From Streptomyces graminilatus (GTDB lineage Bacteria > Actinomycetota > Actinomycetes > Streptomycetales > Streptomycetaceae): 48,470 bases of DNA. Position 1 is the first letter of the stretch. Every line of letters begins with the position of its first letter. Below the pieces are notes generated by a model. That model saw only the letters and a program-made list of their open reading frames with translations, had not been told where the DNA came from and made no database searches. Of the stretch, positions 24,680 to 33,400 are shown one piece after another. A program made the position numbers and the translations under genes. The stretch spans positions 1 through 48,470 of the forward strand of contig NZ_LIQQ01000149.1 in assembly GCF_001418565.1 (NCBI RefSeq), read 5' to 3'.

Positions 24680-24886
24680 CATGAATCCCTTCATCAGTGC
24701 AGGTCAGAGTGGACGAGTGAGGCTTCGTCAGCCTCCGTCGTGAAGAGTTCACGGACGGAGTGAAAGCGCCTGTTCTTCAGAGCCCCGGTACGAGGCTCGA
24801 TAGCTTGGTGGTGGGCGGACCGAGAGCGAAAGCGCTGACTCAGCCCCAGTCCGCTGCTGGCCGCGTGCGCACCCCGAGGAGATCCG
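24680..24886. promoter_or_regulatory. Region between endolysin and holin with likely plus-strand promoter
   Basis: This stretch carries no gene. It precedes a plus-strand small gene and so should contain its promoter; an imperfect inverted repeat TCCGTCGTGAA / TTCACGGACGGA at about 24738-24763 could be an operator. No clear -35/-10 elements are named. Confidence 0.35.
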
Positions 24887-25075
24887 ATGGCCCCCGCCGA
24901 AACTGCCGACCCCCGCGACCAGCACATCGCCGATCTGCGGGCCGCTCTGCAGCAAGCGGTCCGGCATCTGCACTTCTGCGCTGGGCGCGAGGCAGCCACC
25001 GACCCAGAGCAGTCAGCCGAGCTGTCCGCAGCGGCCGACGGCATGACGGACGTCCTGGCCCGCACCGCTCCCTGA
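24887..25075 (+). CDS. Small opposite-strand gene in the lysis region (moron candidate)
   Basis: A 62-aa product starting MAPAETADPRDQHIADLRAA; the ATG is preceded by GAGGAG at a good distance (six to seven bases), stronger than most sites nearby. The sequence is a single long amphipathic helix bundle with one Cys and one His pair (VRHLHFCAGREA), ending 6 bases before the endolysin stop on the other strand. Running against the late operon with its own ribosome site is typical of lysogenic-conversion genes. Function unknown. Confidence 0.6.
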   Translation: MAPAETADPRDQHIADLRAALQQAVRHLHFCAGREAATDPEQSAELSAAADGMTDVLARTAP

Positions 25076-25080
25076 ACAGG

Positions 25081-25950
25081 TCAGACGTTGGGGACCTTGA
25101 GCAGGTCCCAGCTCGCCCGCCCGGGCGGCCAGTCGCCCGGGAAGCCGCACTTACGCTGCCAGGCCTCATAGCTGTCCTCGTCTCCGGGGCCGATCACGTC
25201 CTTGTTCCTCGAGGACTGGTAGCGGTTGCAGCCCACCGCCACGAGCCGGTCATGCATAGCGGCGACGATCGGGCTCTTGCGACCCGTCGTGAACCAGTCC
25301 GCGCCAGGGAACGGCTCGTACCGCGGCTTCGTGACCGGAGGTGTCGCAGGCTGAGTCGGCCTCGGCGCGGTCGGGAACGCCGGCCAGGACAGCGGGTCGC
25401 CGTGGTCGTTCTCGGGGGTGCCCTTGTGCGGATACCAACCCGCCTTGGTCTCCCACGTGCGCTCGTCGCGCGTGCAGTTCTCCGGCCACCCGTTCGGCCA
25501 CACGTCCGGGACTCCCCAGGACTTCACCCAGGCGTGCAGCTCGGGCCAGCCTTTGCACGGGGTGTCGACGAGGCGCGCGTAAGTCTTGCCGTCGACCTGG
25601 CAGTGCGGGAAGAACAGCGCCTCGACCTGGATGACCACGCTTCCCGCACGGTTCGTCCGCGTCCCGCCCGGCGCGTCGGCTAGGGACTTGGAGCGGGAGT
25701 CGGCTGGGAGGAACTGCGTCACCCGGCCGGTGAACGGGTCCCAGAGGACGTGGGGAGCCACCGCCTTCCCTGTGGGGTTCCGCCCGAAGTACTGCACGAG
25801 CGTCTCGTACGACACCAGTGGGAGCGGCCTGACGACGGTCGCGTTGCGGTCCCACGTGATGTGCCCGATCGCCTTCGCGGGCCCGCCGTCGAGCGGCGCG
25901 TGATCACCTATATCCAGCCGGGTCGCGCCCGGCATCCACAGCTCGGCCAT
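25081..25950 (-). CDS. Endolysin: amidase with peptidoglycan-binding domain
   Basis: A 289-aa protein with no signal peptide, as expected for a holin-dependent lysin. The N-terminal catalytic domain (residues 1-195) fits N-acetylmuramoyl-L-alanine amidase (Amidase_2): IGHITWDR carries the first zinc His (His30) and PENDHGDPLSW the second His and the acidic ligand. A Pro-rich linker follows (TAPRPTQPATPPVTKPR), then a C-terminal peptidoglycan-binding domain (SPIVAAMHDRLVAVGCNRYQ). ATG 25950 has GGAGG upstream. It cleaves the bond between MurNAc and the peptide stem at lysis. Confidence 0.82.
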   Translation of the reverse strand: MAELWMPGATRLDIGDHAPLDGGPAKAIGHITWDRNATVVRPLPLVSYETLVQYFGRNPTGKAVAPHVLWDPFTGRVTQFLPADSRSKSLADAPGGTRTNRAGSVVIQVEALFFPHCQVDGKTYARLVDTPCKGWPELHAWVKSWGVPDVWPNGWPENCTRDERTWETKAGWYPHKGTPENDHGDPLSWPAFPTAPRPTQPATPPVTKPRYEPFPGADWFTTGRKSPIVAAMHDRLVAVGCNRYQSSRNKDVIGPGDEDSYEAWQRKCGFPGDWPPGRASWDLLKVPNV

Positions 25951-25973
25951 GTGTGCCTCCAGGGCATGAAGAA

Positions 25974-25998
25974 AGCCCTGCGCCGTACGGCCAGGGCT
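25974..25998 (-). terminator. Intrinsic terminator between sialidase and endolysin
   Basis: AGCCCTG (25974-25980) pairs with CAGGGCT (25992-25998), with a GCCGTACGGC palindrome in the loop. Read on the minus strand it is followed by TTTCTTC. It may lower read-through from tail genes into the lysis cassette. Confidence 0.65.
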
Positions 25999-26026
25999 GC
26001 GTGGGTGGGGCAGGGGTGGCGACCCG

Positions 26027-27097
26027 TCAGAGTTCGGTGACGGGCACGGTGGTGAACTCGATGCGGTCGGAGGCTGTCCAGTCGCCGGTCTCGTAGAGCA
26101 GGCCGACGGTGGTGGTGTCGAGCAGCGCCATCGAGGAGTACGCCGCGTGCAGGCCCGAGATCCGGCGGCAGGTCCACCAGGTCCGGCCGCCGTCGTCGGA
26201 TCGGCGGATCGACATGGCGATGCGCCCGTCCGGATGCTCGGGCCCCGCGTACAGCAGCGGTCCGCCCGGGACCTGGAGCAGGCTGCCGTGGACGACCGGC
26301 GTGGTGATCGTCCCCTGGACCCGGTACGCGGATTGCAGCGTGCTGGCCCCGTCGACGGAGTAGGCATCCGCCCGGGTGCCCGGTACCGTGCCGCCCTGGT
26401 CGCGGCAGTTGAAGTACAGCCGCCCATCAGGCAGTTCCGCGACTGCGGATTCGTTTTCGTTGAGGGCGCCCGTCGGATTCGACGAGGTGAACGGGACTTT
26501 CCAGGTGTGGCCGCCGTCGTCCGAGACCAGGGCGTGCGCCCCCAGATATCGCGACTCCGCCCCGGTGTCCGTGCTCCCCGACGAGGGGCTGCGGGAGTGG
26601 TTGGCGGGGATGACGAGCCGCCCCGGGTGGGCGCCGCCGGTGACCGCGACGCCCCGGCCGGGCCCGGTCGCGTACCAGCGCATCCAACTGGCCTTGGCCT
26701 GGGCGGTGATGTCGACGGGCGCCGTCCAGGTGGCGCCGCTGTCCGCACTGCGCTGGACGTATACCTGCCTGACGGCCAGGCCCTTCATGATGTCCGCCTC
26801 GGTGACGGTGCCCGCGTGCCCGCACGACACGAGGACGAGGTCCCCGGACTCCGGGTCGGTGACCACGGCCGGGTTGCCGGCGGTGTTGGCGCCGTGGCTG
26901 GTGACCACGGTGAGCGGGCCCCAGGTGGTGCCGCCGTCGGCGGACCGGCGGGACACGATGTCGGTCTCGCCGCTGTCGGCGCTGCTGGCCTTCCGGCCTT
27001 CGGCGATCGCGAGGAGCGTGCCGTCGGGGGCGAGGGTGAGGACGGGGATGCGGTAGGCGGCGTAGCCGCCGGATCCTGCGGTGAACGGGACCGACAC
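26027..27097 (-). CDS. Sialidase (exo-alpha-sialidase, GH33-like) of the prophage tail/lysis module
   Basis: A 356-aa beta-propeller enzyme with the sialidase hallmarks: the RIP motif YRIP (residues 15-18, first Arg of the triad), four Asp boxes (SADGGTTW, SADSGATW, SDDGGHTW, SDDGGRTW), NENESAVAELPDGRLYFNCR (conserved Glu and second Arg) and AYSSMALLD...LLYE with the candidate nucleophile Tyr. There is no signal peptide or anchor. GTG 27097 has AGAGG upstream and begins 11 bases after a tail gene. It should cut terminal nonulosonic acids such as Neu5Ac or Kdn from a surface glycan. An unusual phage gene; other BNR enzymes are possible but the motif set fits sialidase best. Confidence 0.82.
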   Translation of the reverse strand: MSVPFTAGSGGYAAYRIPVLTLAPDGTLLAIAEGRKASSADSGETDIVSRRSADGGTTWGPLTVVTSHGANTAGNPAVVTDPESGDLVLVSCGHAGTVTEADIMKGLAVRQVYVQRSADSGATWTAPVDITAQAKASWMRWYATGPGRGVAVTGGAHPGRLVIPANHSRSPSSGSTDTGAESRYLGAHALVSDDGGHTWKVPFTSSNPTGALNENESAVAELPDGRLYFNCRDQGGTVPGTRADAYSVDGASTLQSAYRVQGTITTPVVHGSLLQVPGGPLLYAGPEHPDGRIAMSIRRSDDGGRTWWTCRRISGLHAAYSSMALLDTTTVGLLYETGDWTASDRIEFTTVPVTEL

Positions 27098-27108
27098 AGG
27101 GTGTCCTC

Positions 27109-27702
27109 TCAGACGAACCGCTCGACGAGCTGGCGGGCGGTGAGGGTGTTGGATGCGCTGGCCGCAGCCCACTGGGCGGTGATCACCAGGTCGTTCGCGG
27201 CGGTGGTGTCACGCGTGATGGCGCCGTCGCTGGACGCCAACTGCACCTCGCCCACCGAGCCGGCCTGCGTCCAGTTGCGGAGCTCGTGGAAGTCCGCGTA
27301 CCAGGTGCCGCTACCGCCGGTGGACAGACAGACCACGTTGCCCCGGACGTGGAGCTCTTTGAACGTCTGGCCCGTGCCGGACGCGGTGGTCGGGCCCATG
27401 GTGGCCAGCGTGGTGCCGGTGACCCCGCCGATCCGTAGCCGCCATGTGATCTGTGCGGACGCCAAGAAGCTGATGTTCCCGAAGGCGGTGATGCGGTAGA
27501 TGGACCCGACGGCGGCCTGCGCGGCGGGGATCGAGTAGACGGCCACGACGGTCTCGGTGGTCGTGTTGGCGACGGTGGTGCTGGCCGAGGAGTTGACGGC
27601 GTTGCGGAGTGCCTGGAACTGGTCGCGCAGCTCGGCGTTGACGAGGGCCGCGGTGACGACCTCCCCGGCAACCCAGGTCCGGGGCACTGCAAGGATCCCC
27701 AT
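27109..27702 (-). CDS. Minor tail/structural protein, 197 aa
   Basis: Begins MGILAVPRTWVAGEVVTAAL and NAELRDQFQALRNAVN, a helical head I have seen in actinophage minor tail and fibre-associated proteins; the rest is beta-rich (YRITAFGNISFLASAQITWR, VRGNVVCLSTGGSGTW). It is probably an oligomeric baseplate or fibre-hub part. Its ATG overlaps the previous stop (ATGA), and it lies directly before the sialidase gene. No catalytic motif. Confidence 0.7.
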   Translation of the reverse strand: MGILAVPRTWVAGEVVTAALVNAELRDQFQALRNAVNSSASTTVANTTTETVVAVYSIPAAQAAVGSIYRITAFGNISFLASAQITWRLRIGGVTGTTLATMGPTTASGTGQTFKELHVRGNVVCLSTGGSGTWYADFHELRNWTQAGSVGEVQLASSDGAITRDTTAANDLVITAQWAAASASNTLTARQLVERFV

Positions 27703-28142
27703 CAGCCATCCCCTTCCTGCGCCTGGGCTGCGATCTGCTCCGCGAGGAAGAGCCGTTCGGCCTGCCAGCGGACGTCGCAGGGGTGGTACCAGAACTGGTG
27801 CCGCCGCGGCTGGTGGACGACCTCTTCCTCGACGGCTGCGGGGTCCGGCGGGAAGGTGACCGGGTGCCAGCCGTCGAGGCAGACGGTGCACAGCATGTGC
27901 GGGTCCGTGGGGCTGACGACGTGCGCGCACCCGCACCCGCATTCGGCGAGCCACCTGCCTGCGTCGACCCGGGCGTACAGCGGCTCGGCGGTCTCCTCGC
28001 GCGGGATGTCGGGCAGGCGCCGCTGGGCATGGACCTCGGTCCACCGCAGGGCCCGCTCGCCCGCTGGCAGACGGTCCCAGGCGTCGGCGGGCATCGTGGG
28101 CGGCGGCAGGTAGAACGTCTCGGCACGCAACACGACGGCCAT
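27702..28142 (-). CDS. Phage protein with zinc-ribbon motif, 146 aa
   Basis: Contains CGCGCAH and CTVC spaced about 12 residues apart, a probable zinc ribbon, flanked by Trp/Pro-rich segments (PADAWDRLPAGERALRW). A helical C-terminus ends QAERLFLAEQIAAQAQEGDG. ATG 28142 overlaps the region of the upstream stop; an in-frame TTG lies six bases earlier. The place among tail genes suggests a minor tail or assembly factor, but nothing proves it. Confidence 0.65.
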   Translation of the reverse strand: MAVVLRAETFYLPPPTMPADAWDRLPAGERALRWTEVHAQRRLPDIPREETAEPLYARVDAGRWLAECGCGCAHVVSPTDPHMLCTVCLDGWHPVTFPPDPAAVEEEVVHQPRRHQFWYHPCDVRWQAERLFLAEQIAAQAQEGDG

Positions 28143-28144
28143 GA

Positions 28145-30457
28145 TCAAAACCCCAGTCTCGTAGTGGTGCCGAGCACCGAGTAGGTGGAGTCGTCGAGGA
28201 CCCAGCGGGTGTCGAGGTCAGTCCGCGAAGCGAACAGCCCGAAGTGGTGCTGGTTCTGGGTGATGGTCTCCGAGTAGCCCTCGATGGTGCAGGTCAGAGA
28301 CGACGCCGGCGCCTCGGCGGGCAGCGAGGTGATTGTGAACGCACTGGAGACGTCGGAGCCGAGGACCGACCGGTACGTGCTCAGCCCCAGAGTGGAGGCC
28401 TCCAGGGGCACGGTCCGCAGTTCCGGCGGTGGGTCCGCATACCGGGAGACGATCCAGTTCCCCCGGTCAACCATGGCGTCATCGGTCATGGTGAACAGCT
28501 CGAGCGTCTGCTCGTACGGCCCGTACGCGGCACGCGCCGCCGCGTTGGCGATCCGCGTCTGCGACCCCGTCGGCCGGGACAGGAGCAGCGTGTTGACCAT
28601 CTTCTGGTCGTCGTCCGCGAGCTCGACGTCGCCCGTCTCCAGGTCCGCGTACGCGATGGAGAACGCCGGGACGGGGTTCGCTCGCAGGGAGCGGCCCTGG
28701 AACACGAGCTGCGCTGACGAGCGCGAGGAGATGAGGCGCCCGGCCTCGGTGCGTTCCACCTCCCGCATGTGGTCCAGGGCGCTGGAGCCGAGGCCGGCCT
28801 GCCGCACGATCGGGCTGAACCCGCTGCCCTGCGCGAGGACGGTCATGCCCACGTACGACGCGAGGCGTGTGACTCGCAGGTCTGCGGTCTCCCCGGTGTG
28901 GTTGTTCAACCCGGTGGTGTAGTGGGTGGCCAGGGTCGCCGTCGTCAGCGACGTCGTCGCATACAGGGCCACGTGGCTGACCGAGCCCTGCCAGAGCTGG
29001 AACCCGTTCTGGCTCGCCCCGACATGCAGGGTGTCCAGGTTGACCAGGGTGAGGATCGCGGAGAACGTGCCCAGGCTGACCCCGTCGACCAGGACCTCCT
29101 TGGTCTCCGAGTCGTAGATCAGGTGGTGCACGGCGCCATCGGCCAAGTCCACGGCGCCGACCGTCGTGGTGACCGCCCCGCCCGAGGTCGGGTGACGGGT
29201 CTCGACGGTGAGAAAGCCAGTGGCCCCCGCGAGGTAGAAGATGATGTAGCGGCCCTCGTCGGACGTGAACACCGTCAGAATGTTCCGGCCCCGGGTGATC
29301 GTGTTGAACCAGGCTTCGACCATCACGAAGTTCGTCAGGCTGGCATCCGTGAACGCCTGCCCCAAGGTGGCCCGCAGGTACTTGCCGTTGGCGCTGTCGT
29401 CCGGCGTGAACGTCGGCGAGGACAACGTGTCAGCCGGGCCGCCGCTGGTGCCGAACACCAGAGTGCCACCCGACCCCTTCTGCTGGATCGTCAGCGAGCT
29501 GGACCCGACGACCCCGGACTCATCGCCGGCACTCGTCGATTCGGACGTCTCGCCCATCGGGTAGTAGGCGAGCGGCCCGTCCAGCAACACCTCCTGAATG
29601 AGCATCGGCCGCAGCGCCGGCGTACGGGACAACCGCTTGAAAATGTCCGTGCAGGTGATCGACACCGTCGAGGACAGACCAGCCCACCGGGTCGGCCATT
29701 CGTTGACCATGCCGAAGAACCGGGGATGGAGTACGGCGCCGTTGCTGTCGAATGTGGTGGCGCTGCTACCCGCCTCGATCTGCGCCGCATCCACCCACAC
29801 GACGTCCCCGGCGGTGGGTGTGCCGATCGCCCCGACCCGCACCTGATGGGATGTCGACGTCGCCGTCCAGGACACGGTCAGCCGCTGGAACGCGTCGAAG
29901 GTCGTGTTCTGTGCGCCGGTCGTCACATCCGCGACGGTCAGCCGCACGGGCGCGTCACCGGACGGCACCCACACATAGGCGGAGAACGTGTACCTGACGC
30001 CGATGTCGAGGCCGTAGATGACCGGGGAGGTCATCGTCTGGGACGCCACCGCACCCCACGTGATCTTCATGGCGGTCGCGGCGTCCTGGACGTGCGTCGC
30101 GTCCGTGACCCGGGTCGGCGTCCCGGAGCTCACCCACTCCGACACCCCCGACTCGAAGCTCGGGTTCGTCATGAAGTTCTTGGACACCGTGACGACCGAC
30201 ACCCGGAGCGGCGTGTTCTTCCTGACGTTCGGGAAGTACGGGCTGCTGCTGCGCGACGGGGTGAAACGCCCGTCGGAGTTGTCCAGCACCAGGGAACAGG
30301 TGGTGGGCTGGGTCTCCGACTGCTCGTCCTGCGCACCCCGGTTGTCGATCCTGATACCCGACTTGATGATGTCGGCGTACTGGGTGATGTCGGTCCAGGT
30401 AATGCTGCTGTCGGTGATCGTGTTCCCGAACCCCACCTCTACCGCACACCGCGTCAC
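28145..30457 (-). CDS. Minor tail protein with carbohydrate-binding and LamG-like domains
   Basis: A 770-aa tail-tip protein. Residues 1-90 resemble the N-terminal hub domain (ITQYADIIKSGIRIDNRGAQ). A CBM_4_9-like jelly roll begins at KNFMTNPSFESGVSEW and runs to about 235; a concanavalin/LamG-like domain follows from LAYYPMGETSESTSAGDESG to about 500. The C-terminal third is again tail-hub-like (DTRWVLDDSTYSVLG). Together with the sialidase and fibre it forms a glycan-recognition set. GTG 30457 has GAGGAGG upstream. Confidence 0.82.
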   Translation of the reverse strand: MTRCAVEVGFGNTITDSSITWTDITQYADIIKSGIRIDNRGAQDEQSETQPTTCSLVLDNSDGRFTPSRSSSPYFPNVRKNTPLRVSVVTVSKNFMTNPSFESGVSEWVSSGTPTRVTDATHVQDAATAMKITWGAVASQTMTSPVIYGLDIGVRYTFSAYVWVPSGDAPVRLTVADVTTGAQNTTFDAFQRLTVSWTATSTSHQVRVGAIGTPTAGDVVWVDAAQIEAGSSATTFDSNGAVLHPRFFGMVNEWPTRWAGLSSTVSITCTDIFKRLSRTPALRPMLIQEVLLDGPLAYYPMGETSESTSAGDESGVVGSSSLTIQQKGSGGTLVFGTSGGPADTLSSPTFTPDDSANGKYLRATLGQAFTDASLTNFVMVEAWFNTITRGRNILTVFTSDEGRYIIFYLAGATGFLTVETRHPTSGGAVTTTVGAVDLADGAVHHLIYDSETKEVLVDGVSLGTFSAILTLVNLDTLHVGASQNGFQLWQGSVSHVALYATTSLTTATLATHYTTGLNNHTGETADLRVTRLASYVGMTVLAQGSGFSPIVRQAGLGSSALDHMREVERTEAGRLISSRSSAQLVFQGRSLRANPVPAFSIAYADLETGDVELADDDQKMVNTLLLSRPTGSQTRIANAAARAAYGPYEQTLELFTMTDDAMVDRGNWIVSRYADPPPELRTVPLEASTLGLSTYRSVLGSDVSSAFTITSLPAEAPASSLTCTIEGYSETITQNQHHFGLFASRTDLDTRWVLDDSTYSVLGTTTRLGF

Positions 30458-30471
30458 AGCCCCGCCCTCCT

Positions 30472-33400
30472 CTACGCCAGTCCGAGGGCGGCGCCCCCAC
30501 GGGCCCGCTTGAACTCCAGCAACACCGTCTGGATCTGCCGGCCGACCGCGACCGGATCCAGCACCGTGCCGTCGACATGGATGTGGATCTCCACCGGCCC
30601 CGCGCCCGCGGTGCCGGCGGCGACGGCCTGGCGCCCGGCGACGGGACGCATCGCGACGGCCCGCCCGGTCATCCGCCCGGCGACCGCCTGCATGGCGCCG
30701 TCGATGTGTGGCAGTCCTTGCAGGACACCGACGGCCACACCCTTCACCGTGTTGATGCCGTCGGGGATCATCTTCTTCGCGGGGCTCGCGATCCCGAGAG
30801 CCTTACGGAGCGCCTTCTGCATCGCCAGGGCGATCCTCTGCATCACGCGCTCAAGGGCTTTCTGCTGGGACTCCAGTCCCTTCAGGAACCCCTTCGACGC
30901 GTTCTTGCCCGCGTCGTACAGGCGGTCCGCGCCTATCTCGCCCAGGCCCTTCGTCGCCGATTCCAGCCCGCTCTCGGTCTTGTTGATGCCGGACAGGGTC
31001 GCCTTGTCGGCCTCGGCCAGCGCCGCCGCGTACGCGAGGCCCTGCTCGGGGCCCATGTCGAGGACCTGCCGCAGCAGGCTCTTGTGCAGCCCACGCGCCG
31101 CCAACTTCTTGATGTACGCCGTGAACCGTTTGATCCTGGCCAGCTTGTTGCCCAGGGCCGCCTTGATGGTTCTGCCGGTCACGACCTCGAGGCCGAGGTT
31201 GCCGAGCTGGGCGCTGCCGCGGGCGTTGGTTGTCACCTCGCGCGCATAGCTCTTGGCCTCGGCGATCCGTGCGGCGATCCTGTCCCGCCGCGCCGCCAGC
31301 GACATCAGCCGGTTCGTCTGCGCCGTGACCATGCGGACGAGGCCGCTCTCCTTGCGGCCGGAGAACGCCTTCCGGATGTCGTTCGCGAGGTCGGCGGCCG
31401 TCGACCTGATCTTGTCGCGGGACCCGGTCAGCCCCACGATCAGACCTCGCCCGGCGTCTTTCGCGAGCGCGATCGTCTTCTTCGACGGCGACCGGATCTC
31501 CAGCTCTTCCCGGACGCCGGCCGTGACCTCGGCCGCCATCCGCCGGGCGCCCGCCTTGACGAGGCCGGACGATCCGGCCATCCCGCCGGCGAGACCCTGC
31601 GCGACCGCTGCCCCGGCGCCGCCCATGCCGTGACCTGTGCCGAGCTTGTCGGCGTTGATGGCCTCGACCAGGGCCCGGTGCTTGGCGTACGAGCGGGCGT
31701 TGATCATGTACTCGCCGTTGGAGGCCATGATCGGGATGTCGTCTGAAGTGCTGGTTCCCGGGCCGCTGATCGGGCCGCCGCGCGGGAATCCGATCGGGCC
31801 GCCGGTCGCGTAGTTGCCGCCCTCGTGGAAGACGGTGCCCGCGTTCGACGTCTTCGTCTTCATCAGCACATAGGTGACGGCGGTCTTTCCGTCGATGTCG
31901 CGCAGGCGCTGCTGGGCGCGCGAGATCTCGTACTCCAGGTTGGAGATGTCGCCCCGTACGAACGCCTTCCTCGACGGCGGGACCGAGCCGAGGCGCTTCT
32001 TCGCCGCGGCGACCTTCGCTTCCAGGTCCTCGATGTTCCCCTTCAGTCGGGCGGTCTTGTCCGGGGTCTTGAGGATCTGGTCGGCGAGAGACCTGGCTTC
32101 GGCCTTGGTCAGGCCCATCGCCTGAGCGGTCTTGATCAGCGCGTTACGGCCCCTGGTGTAGATGCCGTTGACGGCCTGCCACGACGCCCCGGACTCCCGC
32201 GCGGACGCGGTCGCCTCGTCGGTCTTCGCGGCCAGGTCGTTCAGCGCGGTCGCCGCCGCCCGGGATTTCTCCCCCGCCAGGTTGAGCTTGCCGCCCTGCA
32301 TGGTGAGGACGCCGGCGTTCTCCCGCGCGGCTTTCGCTGCCGCGTCGATGGACGCCTCGAACCCGATCATCCCCGACAGGCCCTGCCGGTTGACGTCGTT
32401 CAGCGCGACGATCGACTGCCTCAGTCCGTCCGCGCTCTGCTTCTGCGCGGCGAGGGCGGCCCGGGTCTTCTGGGCCTGTGCCCCGAAAAGCCCTTGGCTT
32501 TCCGCGGCGAGTTCCTGCTCGAACTTGGAGTCGGCGATCGCGTCCCGGTAGTCGCCCAGCTCGCGCGTGAACTCGCGGGTGTCCCGGCCGCCCTTGCCGT
32601 ACTCGGCCGTCAGCCGCTTCACGGCGGCAGCGGCCAGGTCCGCCTGGCCGTTCGACACCATCCCGGCCAAAGCCTTGTCGATGGCGTCGATGTTGGCCTT
32701 AGCGTCCGCGACCGGAGTCGAGTCCCAGTCGGCCAGACCCCCGATACTCACCACGAACTGCTGGATCTTGTCCGTAGTGCTCGGGTCGGTGAGCGCACGC
32801 ACCTTGCCGTGCAGGCCTTCGAGGTTCTTCCCGAACGCCCGCGCGGCCTCGCCGGAAACGGATCCGTCCCGGCCCAGACGCTGCAGCGAACTGGTCAGCT
32901 TGTCGACGTCCGGGGGCGCCTGCTTCCCCCGGGAGGACAGCTCACCGAGCGCGAGGATCAGCAGCCCGATCCCCGTGCCCGCCATCGCCAGCTTCGCCCC
33001 ACGGGACAGGGCACCGATCGCGGCGGTCACCTTGGCCACGCGGCCGGTCGCCCCGGCCGCCGCGCTGCCGGCCAGGATGATCTGGGTGCGGACTCCTGCG
33101 ATCCCCAGGGCGACCGACGCCATCCCTGTCCCGGCCAGACGGATCGCCTTCAGAGCCACCGCGAGCTGGAACAGCGTGGTCAGCAGACCCGACGGCACGG
33201 CAGCCGCGAGCCCCGCGAGCGCGTTGACGATGTCGAGCATGCCGACACCGACGTCCGACGCCGACAGCAGCAGATGCGTCAACGCCGTCGTGAGGTCGCG
33301 CAGGGTCTCCCCGACCGCTGGCCCCTGCGCACGCGCGTAGTCCATGAACTTCGCGACGTTCGAGCCGACCTCGCTGCCCTTGCCCGCACGGGACAGGTGC

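Noticed and set aside
26027..27097. Sialidase as a host gene captured outside the phage
   Set aside because: It is collinear with phage genes on both sides, spaced by 11 bases from the preceding tail gene, and lacks a secretion signal that a host enzyme would need.
28769..31249. Plus-strand open frame of about 820 codons
   Set aside because: Runs against the minor tail and tape measure genes and shows only Arg/Gly-rich sequence.
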